Assembly: GCA_036401375.1 (NCBI GenBank)
Contig: DASWVB010000016.1
Location: forward strand, 1 to 64,000
DNA length: 64,000 nucleotides
Source: DASWUZ01 sp036401375
GTDB lineage: Bacteria > Acidobacteriota > Terriglobia > Terriglobales > Acidobacteriaceae
Reading direction: 5' to 3'
Shown here: positions 16,587 to 25,452 of the stretch, piece after piece
Position numbering within the stretch: position 1 is the stretch's first letter
How the letters are laid out: each line of letters begins with the position of its first letter
The notes under the pieces: model-generated
The model's input: only the letters and a program-made list of their open reading frames with translations
What the model was told of the DNA's origin: nothing
The model's database searches: none
Position numbers and translations under genes: made by a program

Positions 16587-17180
16587 TTGCCTTCTCACGT
16601 TGCACCCTGTCAGATCCCACACTCACCTGGTACTGCCCTCCGCTCGCTCTCAGGTCGCTACAAAGCGCGGATTCTCCAAGCATGCGGCTGAAACCGTAGC
16701 TGCTTCTCCTGGGGTCGTTTCCCGCCAGCCGTAATCACCAAGGGGCGCCCTGAGCCGCCCATCTCAGCTTATCGCACCTGCTGGGCTGTGCCAGTCAGGC
16801 TGGTCCTGCACCGAAGGGAGTTTGGCCTTGATTCTGTGCGACTGGTCCTCGAGAGAGGCGCGGCCCGGAAATCCAAACTGCCAAAGCAACCATCTTCACT
16901 CGTGCAACGGACGCAGGCGGGGGAACGCAGCAGCAAATCCACTCCAGTGTAGAGATGAAATAGCTGTGGGAGGGCAGGCAAAAAGGAGTGGCGGGAAGAA
17001 GCCGGGCTGCGCGCTGCAGGTAGAGTCGACTTCTCTGCAGAAAACTACTCCACCCGATTCACCAGTAGCTGAGCGCAGAAGCGAAATATGGTGTAGAGTT
17101 TCGTAGCATCGATAGATTGTCCCGCAACAGACGAGGCACGGGTAGAGTACCTGTCGAAGCTAAAGTACAAGGATTGAACT
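16587..17180. other. Intergenic stretch, no gene seen
   Basis: About 590 bases between tRNA-Leu and a small membrane-protein gene. Short frames on both strands lack ribosome binding sites and protein-like composition. No tRNA fragment or direct repeat of the tRNA end was noticed. Confidence 0.5.
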
Positions 17181-17390
17181 ATGGATGCCCTGTTTGAGTA
17201 CCTGCTTGGAATAGTCTGCATAGCGCTGGGTCTCGCTATCTTGTCACTGGTAGGTTACCTACTTATTCGAGCCTATCGAGAAGACTCCAGTCGAAAAACT
17301 ATGCGCATCCGGGTTGCCGGTGGTTTCATAGGCTGGATCTGCGCGGCATTTCTGCTATGGCAAGGCATCACTATCGTACTCAGCCTTTGA
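17181..17390 (+). CDS. Small two-helix membrane protein
   Basis: A 69-residue protein with two hydrophobic stretches (IVCIALGLAILSLVGYLLI and GGFIGWICAAFLLWQGITIV) separated by a basic linker (RAYREDSSRKTMRIR). AAGGA lies about 8-12 bases before the ATG. I recognise no family. The membrane topology and the ribosome site argue that it is real. Confidence 0.6.
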   Translation: MDALFEYLLGIVCIALGLAILSLVGYLLIRAYREDSSRKTMRIRVAGGFIGWICAAFLLWQGITIVLSL

Positions 17391-17590
17391 TGCCCGCACG
17401 GCGCCTTCCTCAGGGCGCAGTGTCAGCCAGCGAGCGGGTAACGTCAGCTGCTAACTTGAGTGTCCAGCATTAACTCGTGAGTTATTAACATAATGGTACA
17501 GCTAAAGATACGGAGACTGTTGTGAGCTGCGCCGTCGCGGACTTTGATCACCTTTAAAGCTAGCCAGGTGGTGACTAGGTAGAATCCCCG

Positions 17591-18679
17591 TCAACGAGCC
17601 TGTGCAGCATACCGTTCTGCCTCAACCTGCGCTGCCTTAGTCTTGCCAGACGCGAAGTCGAGTATAGGCCGTTCCATGACGTACCACGACATCGTCGCCC
17701 AGGCGATCGTTCCGGCGATATCAATGGCCAGCACCACCATCCTGGAGTGGAAGAACCGCAGCGCAAGCACCTCGACCAGCGCACCCACAAGGTACATCGT
17801 GTAGCTGATCCGGCCGATGAAGCGCAGCGGTCGCCAGTTCAGCCCGCGCGTCAGCCATCCGCGATCAGCCAGGCTCCAGCTGACCAGCGACACTGACCCA
17901 ACCAGGGAGAGCGAGTAGATCAGTCCATTGGCCGCGCGGGTATTGTTCAACAGTCGAAAGACATGCCACACCTGTACAAACGCCATCCCGCCGAAGCCGA
18001 TCAGCAAGCCGATCCAGGCCCGCCGCCGGCAGAACAATTCAAATCCCGGCGTACGATCCTTCCAAAGCAGGGCCAGCGCCGCACCCGCGCAGAGCAGATC
18101 GGCCCGAAACGGCGTCAGGTAGTAGATGTAATAGTGGGTAGGGAACAGCGGGGTAGCGAGCACCCGTAGAATGGGAACCAGAAACACTGCGGCAACGGCT
18201 ACCCGCAGCAACATGGCCTCTGATATCAGCAGGATCACGATCGGCCAGACCAGGTAGAATTGCTCCTCGACGGCCAGCGACCAGAGTGGTACCGGAAGGT
18301 CGCCCGCATGCCAGAACAGGTTGTTCATGTTCATGCCGAAGAAGGCGAAGGCCGGCCACGGGAAGAAGTTGTGCCACGTAATCAGGATGCCGCACGCCAG
18401 CAGTGTCACGATGTAGGGCGGCAGAATGCGAAACGCCCGTCGACGATAGAAGTAGCTGAAGTAGCCTGTTCCAGAAGCCTTGCGCGCCAGCAAAATCCCC
18501 GTGATGAGGAAGCCGCTGAGGACAAAAAAGATATCAACGCCGACCCACATGAGAGGAACGTGAAGGTTATGGTGGACGAGGATCATGAGAACGGCGACCG
18601 CTCTCAGCCCGTCCAGTTGAGTGATCCGCCCGTTCGCAATGGCAGAGGGCTCCGGTGGCGGACCTAACGATTCCCTCAT
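17591..18679 (-). CDS. Acyltransferase 3 (OafA/NodX-type) membrane protein
   Basis: A 362-residue integral membrane O-acyltransferase. The N-terminus holds the family signature: LDGLRAVAVLMILVHHNLH with the conserved His pair, then VGVDIFFVLSGFLIT. About ten hydrophobic helices follow, with the loop FRILPPYIVTLLA and VPLWSLAVEEQFYLVWPI (conserved acidic segment). Such enzymes acetylate or acylate polysaccharide, LPS or peptidoglycan sugars; the acceptor here is unknown. GGAG lies upstream of the start. It stands alone. Confidence 0.88.
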   Translation of the reverse strand: MRESLGPPPEPSAIANGRITQLDGLRAVAVLMILVHHNLHVPLMWVGVDIFFVLSGFLITGILLARKASGTGYFSYFYRRRAFRILPPYIVTLLACGILITWHNFFPWPAFAFFGMNMNNLFWHAGDLPVPLWSLAVEEQFYLVWPIVILLISEAMLLRVAVAAVFLVPILRVLATPLFPTHYYIYYLTPFRADLLCAGAALALLWKDRTPGFELFCRRRAWIGLLIGFGGMAFVQVWHVFRLLNNTRAANGLIYSLSLVGSVSLVSWSLADRGWLTRGLNWRPLRFIGRISYTMYLVGALVEVLALRFFHSRMVVLAIDIAGTIAWATMSWYVMERPILDFASGKTKAAQVEAERYAAQAR

Positions 18680-18795
18680 TGAGGTAGCTCCCTGAAGTAC
18701 CCCTGGGCTGGTAACTGCAATGTATCACGGGGCTGAAGCGACCGGCTGCTGGTCAGAGTGCAATTGCTACGCAGCAGAACCGTTGAGCCAGTGAG

Positions 18796-19623
18796 CTAGC
18801 TGCTCGGAGGAGCGTCCACACGGCTGGAATGCAGTGCCGTCACCCGTACCTGGCCTGAGCAGATCGTCAGCGGATGGCTGACGGAGAAGGTTCGCGTCAT
18901 TCCCGGTGGGCCAATCATCAGCCGCGAGACCTGCGGGCAGTCTTCTCCGCTGAGCCAGGAGATGCCAAAGTAAGCCTCGCCATGAGCTGCCAGCAGCAAC
19001 TCGACTTCGCCGGAGCTCGAGCTTCCTGCAGCCTTCGCCGCCGCAGCCTCAGGCATTGGCAAAGATGTGCCATCCACTGACGGCACCACGGCGACGGTAG
19101 ACACGGTAGCGCCGGTCTCGTCCAGCAAAAGCAGGGATGGGTAGCCGCTAAGCTTACAGGCTGCAGTCCCATCATTTACGAACGCGAGGCTGACAAAGCG
19201 CTGGTCCCCATTTACCTGCTGGGCTACCTCGACTGCCTCAAGCTGCTGCGGGGAACATTCAGGCGTAAAGCGAAGCCGCGCTTCATTTGCCATCGCGTCT
19301 TCGAGGGGACCGGCTCCAGCGGGCTTGTTATGAGAGCGAGTGATCAGCGTGAATGGAGCATTGGGATTGGTTCCGCCGTGACCGCGTCCACGATCGTTTT
19401 GAGAGAGTCCAGGTGCGCCCGAAGCCGCGTTGGAATGATATCGCGATGGCGCGCAACCCAGCACTGCCAGCATCACCGAGCCAAGCACTGGGCCGACAAC
19501 CAACAACCTCTGGTGGAGTAAGACTCTGGTTACCAGAATGCCTCGCAATACTCGACGGCCTGGAAGACCGCAGGCCGTATCCTGCATACCTTGTCGTTGC
19601 GTCAGGCGACCACCCGGAGACAA
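18796..19623 (-). CDS. DUF4232 domain lipoprotein
   Basis: Up to 275 residues. A hydrophobic segment ends in VLGC, a lipobox, so the mature protein is probably a lipoprotein starting at that Cys (about residue 57 of this frame). The C-terminal 160 residues have DUF4232 character: LRFTPECSPQQLEAVEVAQQ, FVNDGTAACKLSGYPSLLLL, GISWLSGEDCP, with Cys pairs likely bridged outside the cytoplasm. No function is known. The start is uncertain: the frame opens with TTG at 19623, and an ATG 11 codons later gives a shorter leader. It is divergent from the SDR gene. Confidence 0.75.
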   Translation of the reverse strand: MSPGGRLTQRQGMQDTACGLPGRRVLRGILVTRVLLHQRLLVVGPVLGSVMLAVLGCAPSRYHSNAASGAPGLSQNDRGRGHGGTNPNAPFTLITRSHNKPAGAGPLEDAMANEARLRFTPECSPQQLEAVEVAQQVNGDQRFVSLAFVNDGTAACKLSGYPSLLLLDETGATVSTVAVVPSVDGTSLPMPEAAAAKAAGSSSSGEVELLLAAHGEAYFGISWLSGEDCPQVSRLMIGPPGMTRTFSVSHPLTICSGQVRVTALHSSRVDAPPSS

Positions 19624-19662
19624 GCCTCAGGATAACGCCCGGCACGAAGTAAGATCAGGATC

Positions 19663-20388
19663 ATGCACAGTATAGAGCAACCGCTCGCGATCGTAACGGG
19701 CGCGGCCAAGAGAGTAGGGCGCCGGCTAGCCCTTACCCTCGCTGAAAGCGGCTACAACGTTGCCATCACCTACCTGGACTCGGCCGCCGAGGCGGACGCC
19801 ACCATAATAGAACTTCAGCGCCTGAACGTCAGAGCGCAGGCCTTCCGCTGCGATGTTCGCTCCCCTGAACAGGTGACAAGCACTATGGCGGCAATCGAGG
19901 ACACCTTTGGCCGCATCGACCTGCTGGTTAACAATGCGGGACTGTTCGAGACCGCACCGCTTGAGTCGATCACCGTTGCGCAGTGGGACGCCATGTTTGA
20001 GACCAATACTCGCGGCCCGTTTCTAACTGCCCAGGCAGCATATCCTCAACTCAAACGCGCTGGCGGCCGCATCATCAACATCGGCTCGCTCGGCGGATTG
20101 CACCCCTGGCCGACCCACGGCCACTACTGCACATCCAAGGCGGCGCTGCACATGCTTACGATGACCATGGCCAAGGCCTTCGCACCCGAGATCAGCGTTA
20201 ACTGTGTTGCTCCCGGCATGATCGTCAACGGCCAGGTCGATGCCGGCTATGAGCACTTTGCTCACCGCACCCCAATGCGCCGCAATGGCACGGCGGAAGA
20301 CGTCGCTGCGGCCGTCCTCTTCTTTGCGAAGGGACCCCACTTTATTACAGGTCAGATACTGGCGGTCGACGGTGGGCTCGGTCTCTGA
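19663..20388 (+). CDS. Short-chain dehydrogenase/reductase
   Basis: A 241-residue classical SDR. The cofactor motif is TGAAKRVGRRLA, with basic residues that favour NADPH. NNAG, the catalytic Tyr/Lys in YCTSKAAL, and the C-terminal ITGQILAVDGGL follow. The GAAKRVGR start resembles pteridine reductase/FolM-type SDRs, a possible role in folate or biopterin reduction, but this is resemblance only. It is convergent with the PHP phosphatase gene. Confidence 0.88.
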   Translation: MHSIEQPLAIVTGAAKRVGRRLALTLAESGYNVAITYLDSAAEADATIIELQRLNVRAQAFRCDVRSPEQVTSTMAAIEDTFGRIDLLVNNAGLFETAPLESITVAQWDAMFETNTRGPFLTAQAAYPQLKRAGGRIINIGSLGGLHPWPTHGHYCTSKAALHMLTMTMAKAFAPEISVNCVAPGMIVNGQVDAGYEHFAHRTPMRRNGTAEDVAAAVLFFAKGPHFITGQILAVDGGLGL

Positions 20389-20435
20389 AGCCGACACTCA
20401 GGGCTAAGCCGAACCGGAGGCCCCGATATGCGCGC

Positions 20436-21221
20436 TTACTTTGAGAAGAGCCGGGCCAGAAACCCCTGCGGCGGCGGCGGCGCCTCCTCGAGGCCGGCCG
20501 GCTCCGGCTGCGGCGGCATCGGCTCACCATAGAAGACAGCCCGCGGATTGTGGATGCAGAGCCGGTCCGCAGTCTCCTGACCGTACCGTCTCGCCACCTT
20601 GGTATAGGCTTCGCGCATCACCACCGGCCGGGATGTCACATTATGGGCGTCCGACGCAATAAAGTTAACCCAGTTCCGCTCCAGCAGATCAAGCGCCGCC
20701 GACTCTGCCCGCTTGCCAAAGCGACCCAGCAAAGAACCTGCAGTGATCTGGATGAGGCAGCCGCTGCGCAACCATACCGCCATACGGCTGGGATTCTGTA
20801 CCAGCGTGTAGTTGCGCTCCGGATGAGTGATAATGGGGATCACTCCACCTATATTGAAGTTGTAGAGCGTATCCGAAATCTGCAGCGGTATCGCCATGTC
20901 GGGAAATTCGACCAGGAGGTACTGCTTGCCATTAATGGTGTAGCGCGTCGGGTACTTGAACTGGTTCTCGATATTGTCGTAGGAGAGGTGAAAGTCGCAG
21001 CCCAGCCCGAGCGTCAGCCCGTCGCCGATGCGCTCCTTGAGAGCCATCAGCTTCTGGAAGTTGACCATCGGATCAAAAGGGAACTGGTCATTCGAGTGCG
21101 GCGTGCAGACGACGTGCGTGATGCCGTTCTCGATCGCTGCATGCGCCATCGCGACCGCATCTTCGAGGTCTCTCGCTCCGTCGTCCAGCCCGTACAGCAG
21201 ATGATGGTGAATATCGATCAT
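20436..21221 (-). CDS. CpsB/CapC-type PHP-domain tyrosine phosphatase
   Basis: A 261-residue metal-dependent phosphatase of the PHP fold. MIDIHHHLLYGLDDGARDLE carries the metal-binding His cluster; CTPHSN, GCDFHLSYDN, THPERN and SDAHN supply the others. CpsB-type enzymes dephosphorylate bacterial tyrosine kinases that control capsule and exopolysaccharide polymerisation. The C-terminal tail is Pro/Glu-rich (PPQPEPAGLEEAPPPPQ). No exopolysaccharide genes lie next to it here. Confidence 0.88.
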   Translation of the reverse strand: MIDIHHHLLYGLDDGARDLEDAVAMAHAAIENGITHVVCTPHSNDQFPFDPMVNFQKLMALKERIGDGLTLGLGCDFHLSYDNIENQFKYPTRYTINGKQYLLVEFPDMAIPLQISDTLYNFNIGGVIPIITHPERNYTLVQNPSRMAVWLRSGCLIQITAGSLLGRFGKRAESAALDLLERNWVNFIASDAHNVTSRPVVMREAYTKVARRYGQETADRLCIHNPRAVFYGEPMPPQPEPAGLEEAPPPPQGFLARLFSK

Positions 21222-21339
21222 CGTCTCTTCGATCTGCCCTCAAGCCCGCAGTCAAGCCTATTCTCGCATCGCGTTTTGTGCATCTTCAGCCGGAGGCCGC
21301 CCGTTACATCAGTACCCTGTAGATCAACATATCCTCGAA

Positions 21340-22035
21340 CTACTGCGCACTCAGGGTAGTCAGCATGGACTGGAAGATGAGCCATCCGTCTGCTGAGCCA
21401 AGCAGCTTTTCACTCGAGCGGTCAGGGTGCGGCATCATGCCAAGCACATTACGCCCTTCGTTCAGGACGGCGGCAATGTTCCCCAGCGAGCCATTCGGGT
21501 TGGCTGCGGCGCTAATGTCTCCCTCCGGCGTCGAATAGCGGAAGACTACCCGGTCCTCGGCTTCGAGCGCCGCCAGGGTCGCCGCATCACAGAAGTAATT
21601 TCCCTCCATATGACCGATCGGGATCTGCAGCACCTGCCCCCTACTGAGTCCCTGCGTAAATGGCGTTCCCGTCGTCTCAGTCCTCAGATGCACCTGCTTG
21701 CAGATGTACTTCAGCCCCGCATTGCGCATCAACGCACCGGGCAGCATTCCAGCCTCGCAGAGGATTTGAAACCCGTTGCAGATGCCCAGCACCAGGCCGC
21801 CTGCGCCAGCGAACTTCTTCACCGACTGCATCACCGGAGAGAACCGCGCAATCGCCCCCGTTCGCAGGTAATCGCCATAAGCGAACCCGCCCGGCACGAT
21901 AATCGAATCGCAGCCCTCAAGGTCCTCCGAGTCGTGCCACAGAAAGGTAACCGGCTGCTGCGCAATTGCCGCGATGACGTGGTACGCATCATGGTCGCAG
22001 TTGGACCCCGGGAAGACCAGCACCCCAAACTTCAT
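21340..22035 (-). CDS. purQ: Phosphoribosylformylglycinamidine synthase subunit PurQ
   Basis: A 231-residue class I glutamine amidotransferase that supplies ammonia to PurL in purine synthesis (FGAR to FGAM). KFGVLVFPGSNCDHD is the PurQ N-terminus, the nucleophile Cys is in VLGICNGFQIL, and the His/Glu pair sits in GMMPHPDRSSE. Length is typical of the separate-subunit form, so PurL and PurS must be encoded elsewhere. It is apparently monocistronic. Confidence 0.96.
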   Translation of the reverse strand: MKFGVLVFPGSNCDHDAYHVIAAIAQQPVTFLWHDSEDLEGCDSIIVPGGFAYGDYLRTGAIARFSPVMQSVKKFAGAGGLVLGICNGFQILCEAGMLPGALMRNAGLKYICKQVHLRTETTGTPFTQGLSRGQVLQIPIGHMEGNYFCDAATLAALEAEDRVVFRYSTPEGDISAAANPNGSLGNIAAVLNEGRNVLGMMPHPDRSSEKLLGSADGWLIFQSMLTTLSAQ

Positions 22036-22430
22036 ACCTATAGGCTAGCAGCACTGTGCGTCACTGGTGCACCTGCGCCTTCCTGGAAGCCTTCAAAGCG
22101 GAGATAAATTGCACCAAACTCATCAAATTTGGCGAGGGCGGTATCAGCATGGAAAGCACAGGCGGGAGATTTAAACGTGTGTGACGTCTGTGGGAAGTAG
22201 CTACCGAGTAGCGCGAAGGAGCTTACCACCGAGTCGGGCTTTGAGAGTTAACCTGCCCTTGCACTTCGAAGGCGCACGGCTTTAGCCGTGCCATAATCGC
22301 GCACAAATTCCGACAGAGCTTTAGCCGCGGAGGGGATCCGAGCGTCTGTTCAGATCTGAGGGACACAGTGACCACACCGCGCTTTAGAGCGTACCCGCTT
22401 GCGCTTTATCAGGATCAAGCCGCCCGGCAT
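22036..22430. other. Intergenic region with REP-like palindrome
   Basis: About 395 bases upstream of purQ and downstream of the aldo/keto reductase. It contains the palindrome at 22271-22292 and decayed relatives further right (GAGCTTTAGCCGC near 22316). No gene is seen. Confidence 0.55.
22271..22292. repeat. REP-like palindrome
   Basis: GCACGGCT-TT-AGCCGTGC, an 8-base perfect palindrome preceded by CGAAGGC. It matches, apart from two bases in the flank, the elements at 40935-40960 and 41366-41391. Dispersed intergenic palindromes of this type behave like REP sequences. Confidence 0.65.
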
Positions 22431-23495
22431 CTATCCCAGCCACTTCGGATTTCTGGCGGTGCCGTCGAAGCGCGGTGACGTCTTGAACAGCTCCAGGGTG
22501 CCGGTCATCGCGGCATCTCTGGTGCGAGCCAGCAGAGACGCGATCGCAGCATCCGACATCGGCTTGAAGGTCTTGGCGGCCTCGAGTGCCTGGTTGAGTA
22601 TCGTCTCAGAATCAATTCCGGTAATCACCACCGACACCGGCTGCGTGAGTCCGTAATGCAAGGCCTCGATCGGCTCCACAATCTTGCTGTCGAGGATGAA
22701 GTGGTCGCCGAAGGTCTTCATTGCGAGCACACCGATACCCTGCTTGATCGCGACCGGCATCACCTCATTCGCAAATGAGCGAAAGTGCGCATCCATCACG
22801 TTGACAGGCATCTGCACCGTGTCGAAGTGGAAGTTATGTGCCTTCGCCATCTCCAGCATTCGCAGATGGACTACTGGATCCTTATGCCCTGTAAAGCCGA
22901 TGTAACGAATCTTTCCTGCCTGCCGTGCAGCCACCGCAGCCTCCATCGCCCCGCCCGGCGCGAAGATCCGATCCGGATCCTCGAGGCGAATGACCTCGTG
23001 AAACTGAACCAGGTCAATCGTGTCGGTCGCCAGCCGGCTGAGCGACTCTTCCAACTGCTTGTTGTACTCGGCCTTGGTGCGTCCGTCGATCTTGGTCATC
23101 AGGAAGACCTTTTCGCGGTAGCCGTCGCGCAGAGCCCTGCCCATGCGCACTTCGCTGATGCCGTCGTTATAGTCCCAGCAGTTGTCGAGGAAGGTGATGC
23201 CGCCGTCGATCGCCTTGCGGATCAGCGCAATGCTCTCGTCGGCACTCTGTTGCTTGCCGACGTGGTAGCCGCCGAGGCCGATGGCGGACACCGTCTCCCC
23301 CGTAGTCCCAAGCTGGCGGTAAACCATGTCTGGGGACTGCGGCCCCTTAACCCTGCCGCCGCCCTGTCCGCTGGCTTGGCCGCCGCTGTTCCCACCGGCA
23401 GAGTCTGCTCCCATAGCCCTCGCAGTACCAGTGGAACCAGCAACCGCCACAATGCCGGCACTGGCCGCCGTCTTCAGAAAGCTCCTACGCTCCAT
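22431..23495 (-). CDS. Tat-exported aldo/keto reductase
   Basis: A 354-residue protein with a twin-arginine signal (ERRSFLKTAASAGIVAVAGS) followed by a Gly/Gln-rich linker and an aldo/keto reductase barrel: LGTTGETVSAIGLGGYHVG, the Asp/Tyr site in FLDNCWDYNDGISE, the Lys in LMTKIDGR, and the His in VQFHEV. It reduces or oxidises carbonyls outside the cytoplasm with a bound nicotinamide cofactor; the substrate is unknown. AGGAGG five bases before the ATG at 23495 sets the start two codons inside the longest frame. Confidence 0.88.
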   Translation of the reverse strand: MERRSFLKTAASAGIVAVAGSTGTARAMGADSAGGNSGGQASGQGGGRVKGPQSPDMVYRQLGTTGETVSAIGLGGYHVGKQQSADESIALIRKAIDGGITFLDNCWDYNDGISEVRMGRALRDGYREKVFLMTKIDGRTKAEYNKQLEESLSRLATDTIDLVQFHEVIRLEDPDRIFAPGGAMEAAVAARQAGKIRYIGFTGHKDPVVHLRMLEMAKAHNFHFDTVQMPVNVMDAHFRSFANEVMPVAIKQGIGVLAMKTFGDHFILDSKIVEPIEALHYGLTQPVSVVITGIDSETILNQALEAAKTFKPMSDAAIASLLARTRDAAMTGTLELFKTSPRFDGTARNPKWLG

Positions 23496-23639
23496 AGACA
23501 CCTCCTACTCCTGAAATGAATAGGATGCGGCTGGGGACGCTCTGAATCGCGTGCTATACTTCGATGTCGCGGCCGAGGTGGGTTGTTCCAGTAATGGCGT
23601 GAGCCTCTGATCTGCGCAGCTAAAGGTATAGGGGAACTC

Positions 23640-24389
23640 ATGTCCGGCCACTCAAAATGGGCAACAATCAAGCATAAAAAAGGCGCAGCCGACGCCAAGC
23701 GGGGCAAGATCTTCACCCAGCTGATCAAGGAAATCAACATGGCCGCTAAGGCCGGCGGCGGAGACCCTGACGGCAACCCCCGGCTGCGCACCGCCATCGC
23801 CGCGGCCAAGGCCGAGAACATGCCCTCCGACAACATCAAGCGCGCCATCCAGCGCGGCACCGGCGAGTTGCCCGGCGCGACTTACGAGGAGATAACCTTT
23901 GAGGGCTATGGCCCCGGCGGCGTCGCCATCATCATTGAGGTCACGACCGACAACCGCAACCGTTCGGTCAGCGAGATTCGGCACGCCTTCTCGAAGAACG
24001 GCGGCAACTTGGGCGAGTCGAATTCAGTGCGGTTCATGTTCACCAAGAAGGGCCTGATCGTCGTCCCTAAGGACGCGGCCGATGAAGACAAGCTCATGAA
24101 CATCGTTCTCGACGCGGGCGGCGACGACCTCAGCGACGAAGGCGAGTCATGGGAGATTATCACCGAGCCGAGCGCCTTCGAGCCCGTTCTCGCTGCCATC
24201 AAAGCCGCTGGAATTGAGACCGAAGTCGCCCAGATAACGATGATCGCCTCCACCTACACCAAACTGGAGGGCACCCAGGCGGCGCAGATGATTCGCCTGA
24301 TCGAGGCCCTAGAAGACTACGACGACACCCAGAACGTCTACTCCAACTTCGACATGGACGCGAAGACGATGGAAGCAGTCGCCGGGTAG
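23640..24389 (+). CDS. YebC/PmpR family protein
   Basis: A 249-residue YebC-family protein. MSGHSKWATIKHKKGAADAK is the diagnostic N-terminus; GGDPDGNPRLRTAI and RGTGE follow. The family was described as transcriptional regulators (PmpR); recent work assigns many YebC proteins a role in translation of proline-rich stretches on the ribosome. That would suit a genome with proline-rich tails such as those at 33705-35810 and 42660-43820. AGGGGA lies before the ATG. A terminator hairpin follows. Confidence 0.95.
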   Translation: MSGHSKWATIKHKKGAADAKRGKIFTQLIKEINMAAKAGGGDPDGNPRLRTAIAAAKAENMPSDNIKRAIQRGTGELPGATYEEITFEGYGPGGVAIIIEVTTDNRNRSVSEIRHAFSKNGGNLGESNSVRFMFTKKGLIVVPKDAADEDKLMNIVLDAGGDDLSDEGESWEIITEPSAFEPVLAAIKAAGIETEVAQITMIASTYTKLEGTQAAQMIRLIEALEDYDDTQNVYSNFDMDAKTMEAVAG

Positions 24390-24410
24390 TCGTCAACTTC
24401 GACCCAAGCG

Positions 24411-24434
24411 AGGCCGCCCCCCACGGCGGCCTTT
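24411..24434 (+). terminator. Intrinsic terminator of the yebC gene
   Basis: AGGCCGCC, a 6-base loop (CCCCAC), then GGCGGCCT and TT, 22 bases after the yebC stop. The short T tract is offset by the very GC-rich stem. Confidence 0.7.
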
Positions 24435-24687
24435 CTGCTGCACCCCGCGAGCCGATGCCAAACCAGCCGAGTGCCTGGGTGCCTCTCCAAAGGTCCAGCC
24501 ATTAAGACCCGCCGCGGGTGCCCGATGTCTCGCCTTTGAGAACGGGCTGTTTAACTCGCATTGACCCCGATCCAGGCCGTGACCTACCCAACCCCAACCC
24601 ACCCGAAGCCAAAGTACTATGGAACGAGCAAGCCAAGAGTATTCACCCGCATGCTTCAGGACAGCAGAGAAAGGCAACACTCAGTTC

Positions 24688-25419
24688 ATGCGAACCACGT
24701 ATCTCTTCCCATGCAGCGCTCTGATCCTGCTCACCGCCGCCGCCCTCGCCCAATCAGGGCCGGCAGCGCCCTCGGGCCCAGCGCTCGACTTGCAGCCGTG
24801 GCATTATCAGCTCTCGATGCAAGGGGGCGCCGGGGTAGGCGATCGCTCGGCCTTTCACTTTCTGAGCGCAGGCTTTCAGATCGGCAAGGTGCTCACCGAC
24901 CCGGGCGGCCCCGGGCTGCTGCGAGGACAGTTTGAATACGCGATCGAGGTCGATCCCTACTGGCAAGCCTTCACGCCCGCCCCCCATCTGCAGACGGTGC
25001 ACTACAAGGTGAACGGCGTTCCCATGACGGCTGTCGTGCCTTACGCCGGCGGAACCTTCTCGGGCGCGAGCGTCACGCCAATCATCCTGCGCTGGCACTT
25101 CCGGCCGCGCGCCTCCACACTCACATCCGCATCCAGTTCTTCCAGGTTCGTGCCCTCGGTGCAAGGCGCCGGCGGGCTCATCTGGACGAACCACAAGTTC
25201 CCGCCCGACGCCGTCGTCCCTCATGGCTACCCCGGCGGCGCCAGTGTCTTCAACTTCACCCCGCAGTTCGGCATCGGCTTTGATTACTTCCTAAAGCCTC
25301 ACCGCTCGATCTCCTTCGCCGCCAATGCTGTCCACATCTCAAGCGCCAGCCTCGGGGACCGTAACCCTGGAGTCAACGCGAGTGTACAGTTCCAGCTAGG
25401 CTATTCATGGTGGAAGTAG
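24688..25419 (+). CDS. PagL-like / acyloxyacyl hydrolase family outer membrane protein
   Basis: A 243-residue protein with a signal peptide (YLFPCSALILLTAAALAQ) and beta-rich remainder ending in an aromatic strand (LGYSWWK), as expected of a small outer-membrane barrel. The PagL-type catalytic motif H-x-S is visible in NAVHISSASLGDRNPGVN (His near 216). In Pseudomonas PagL a Glu completes the triad about 12 residues after the Ser; here that stretch ends in Asn, so deacylation of lipid A is uncertain. The start at 24688 gives a proper signal peptide; the frame opens earlier at 24619. Confidence 0.72.
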   Translation: MRTTYLFPCSALILLTAAALAQSGPAAPSGPALDLQPWHYQLSMQGGAGVGDRSAFHFLSAGFQIGKVLTDPGGPGLLRGQFEYAIEVDPYWQAFTPAPHLQTVHYKVNGVPMTAVVPYAGGTFSGASVTPIILRWHFRPRASTLTSASSSSRFVPSVQGAGGLIWTNHKFPPDAVVPHGYPGGASVFNFTPQFGIGFDYFLKPHRSISFAANAVHISSASLGDRNPGVNASVQFQLGYSWWK

Positions 25420-25452
25420 GCGCTCTCTAAAATCGCTCTGCCGGTGAGAACG

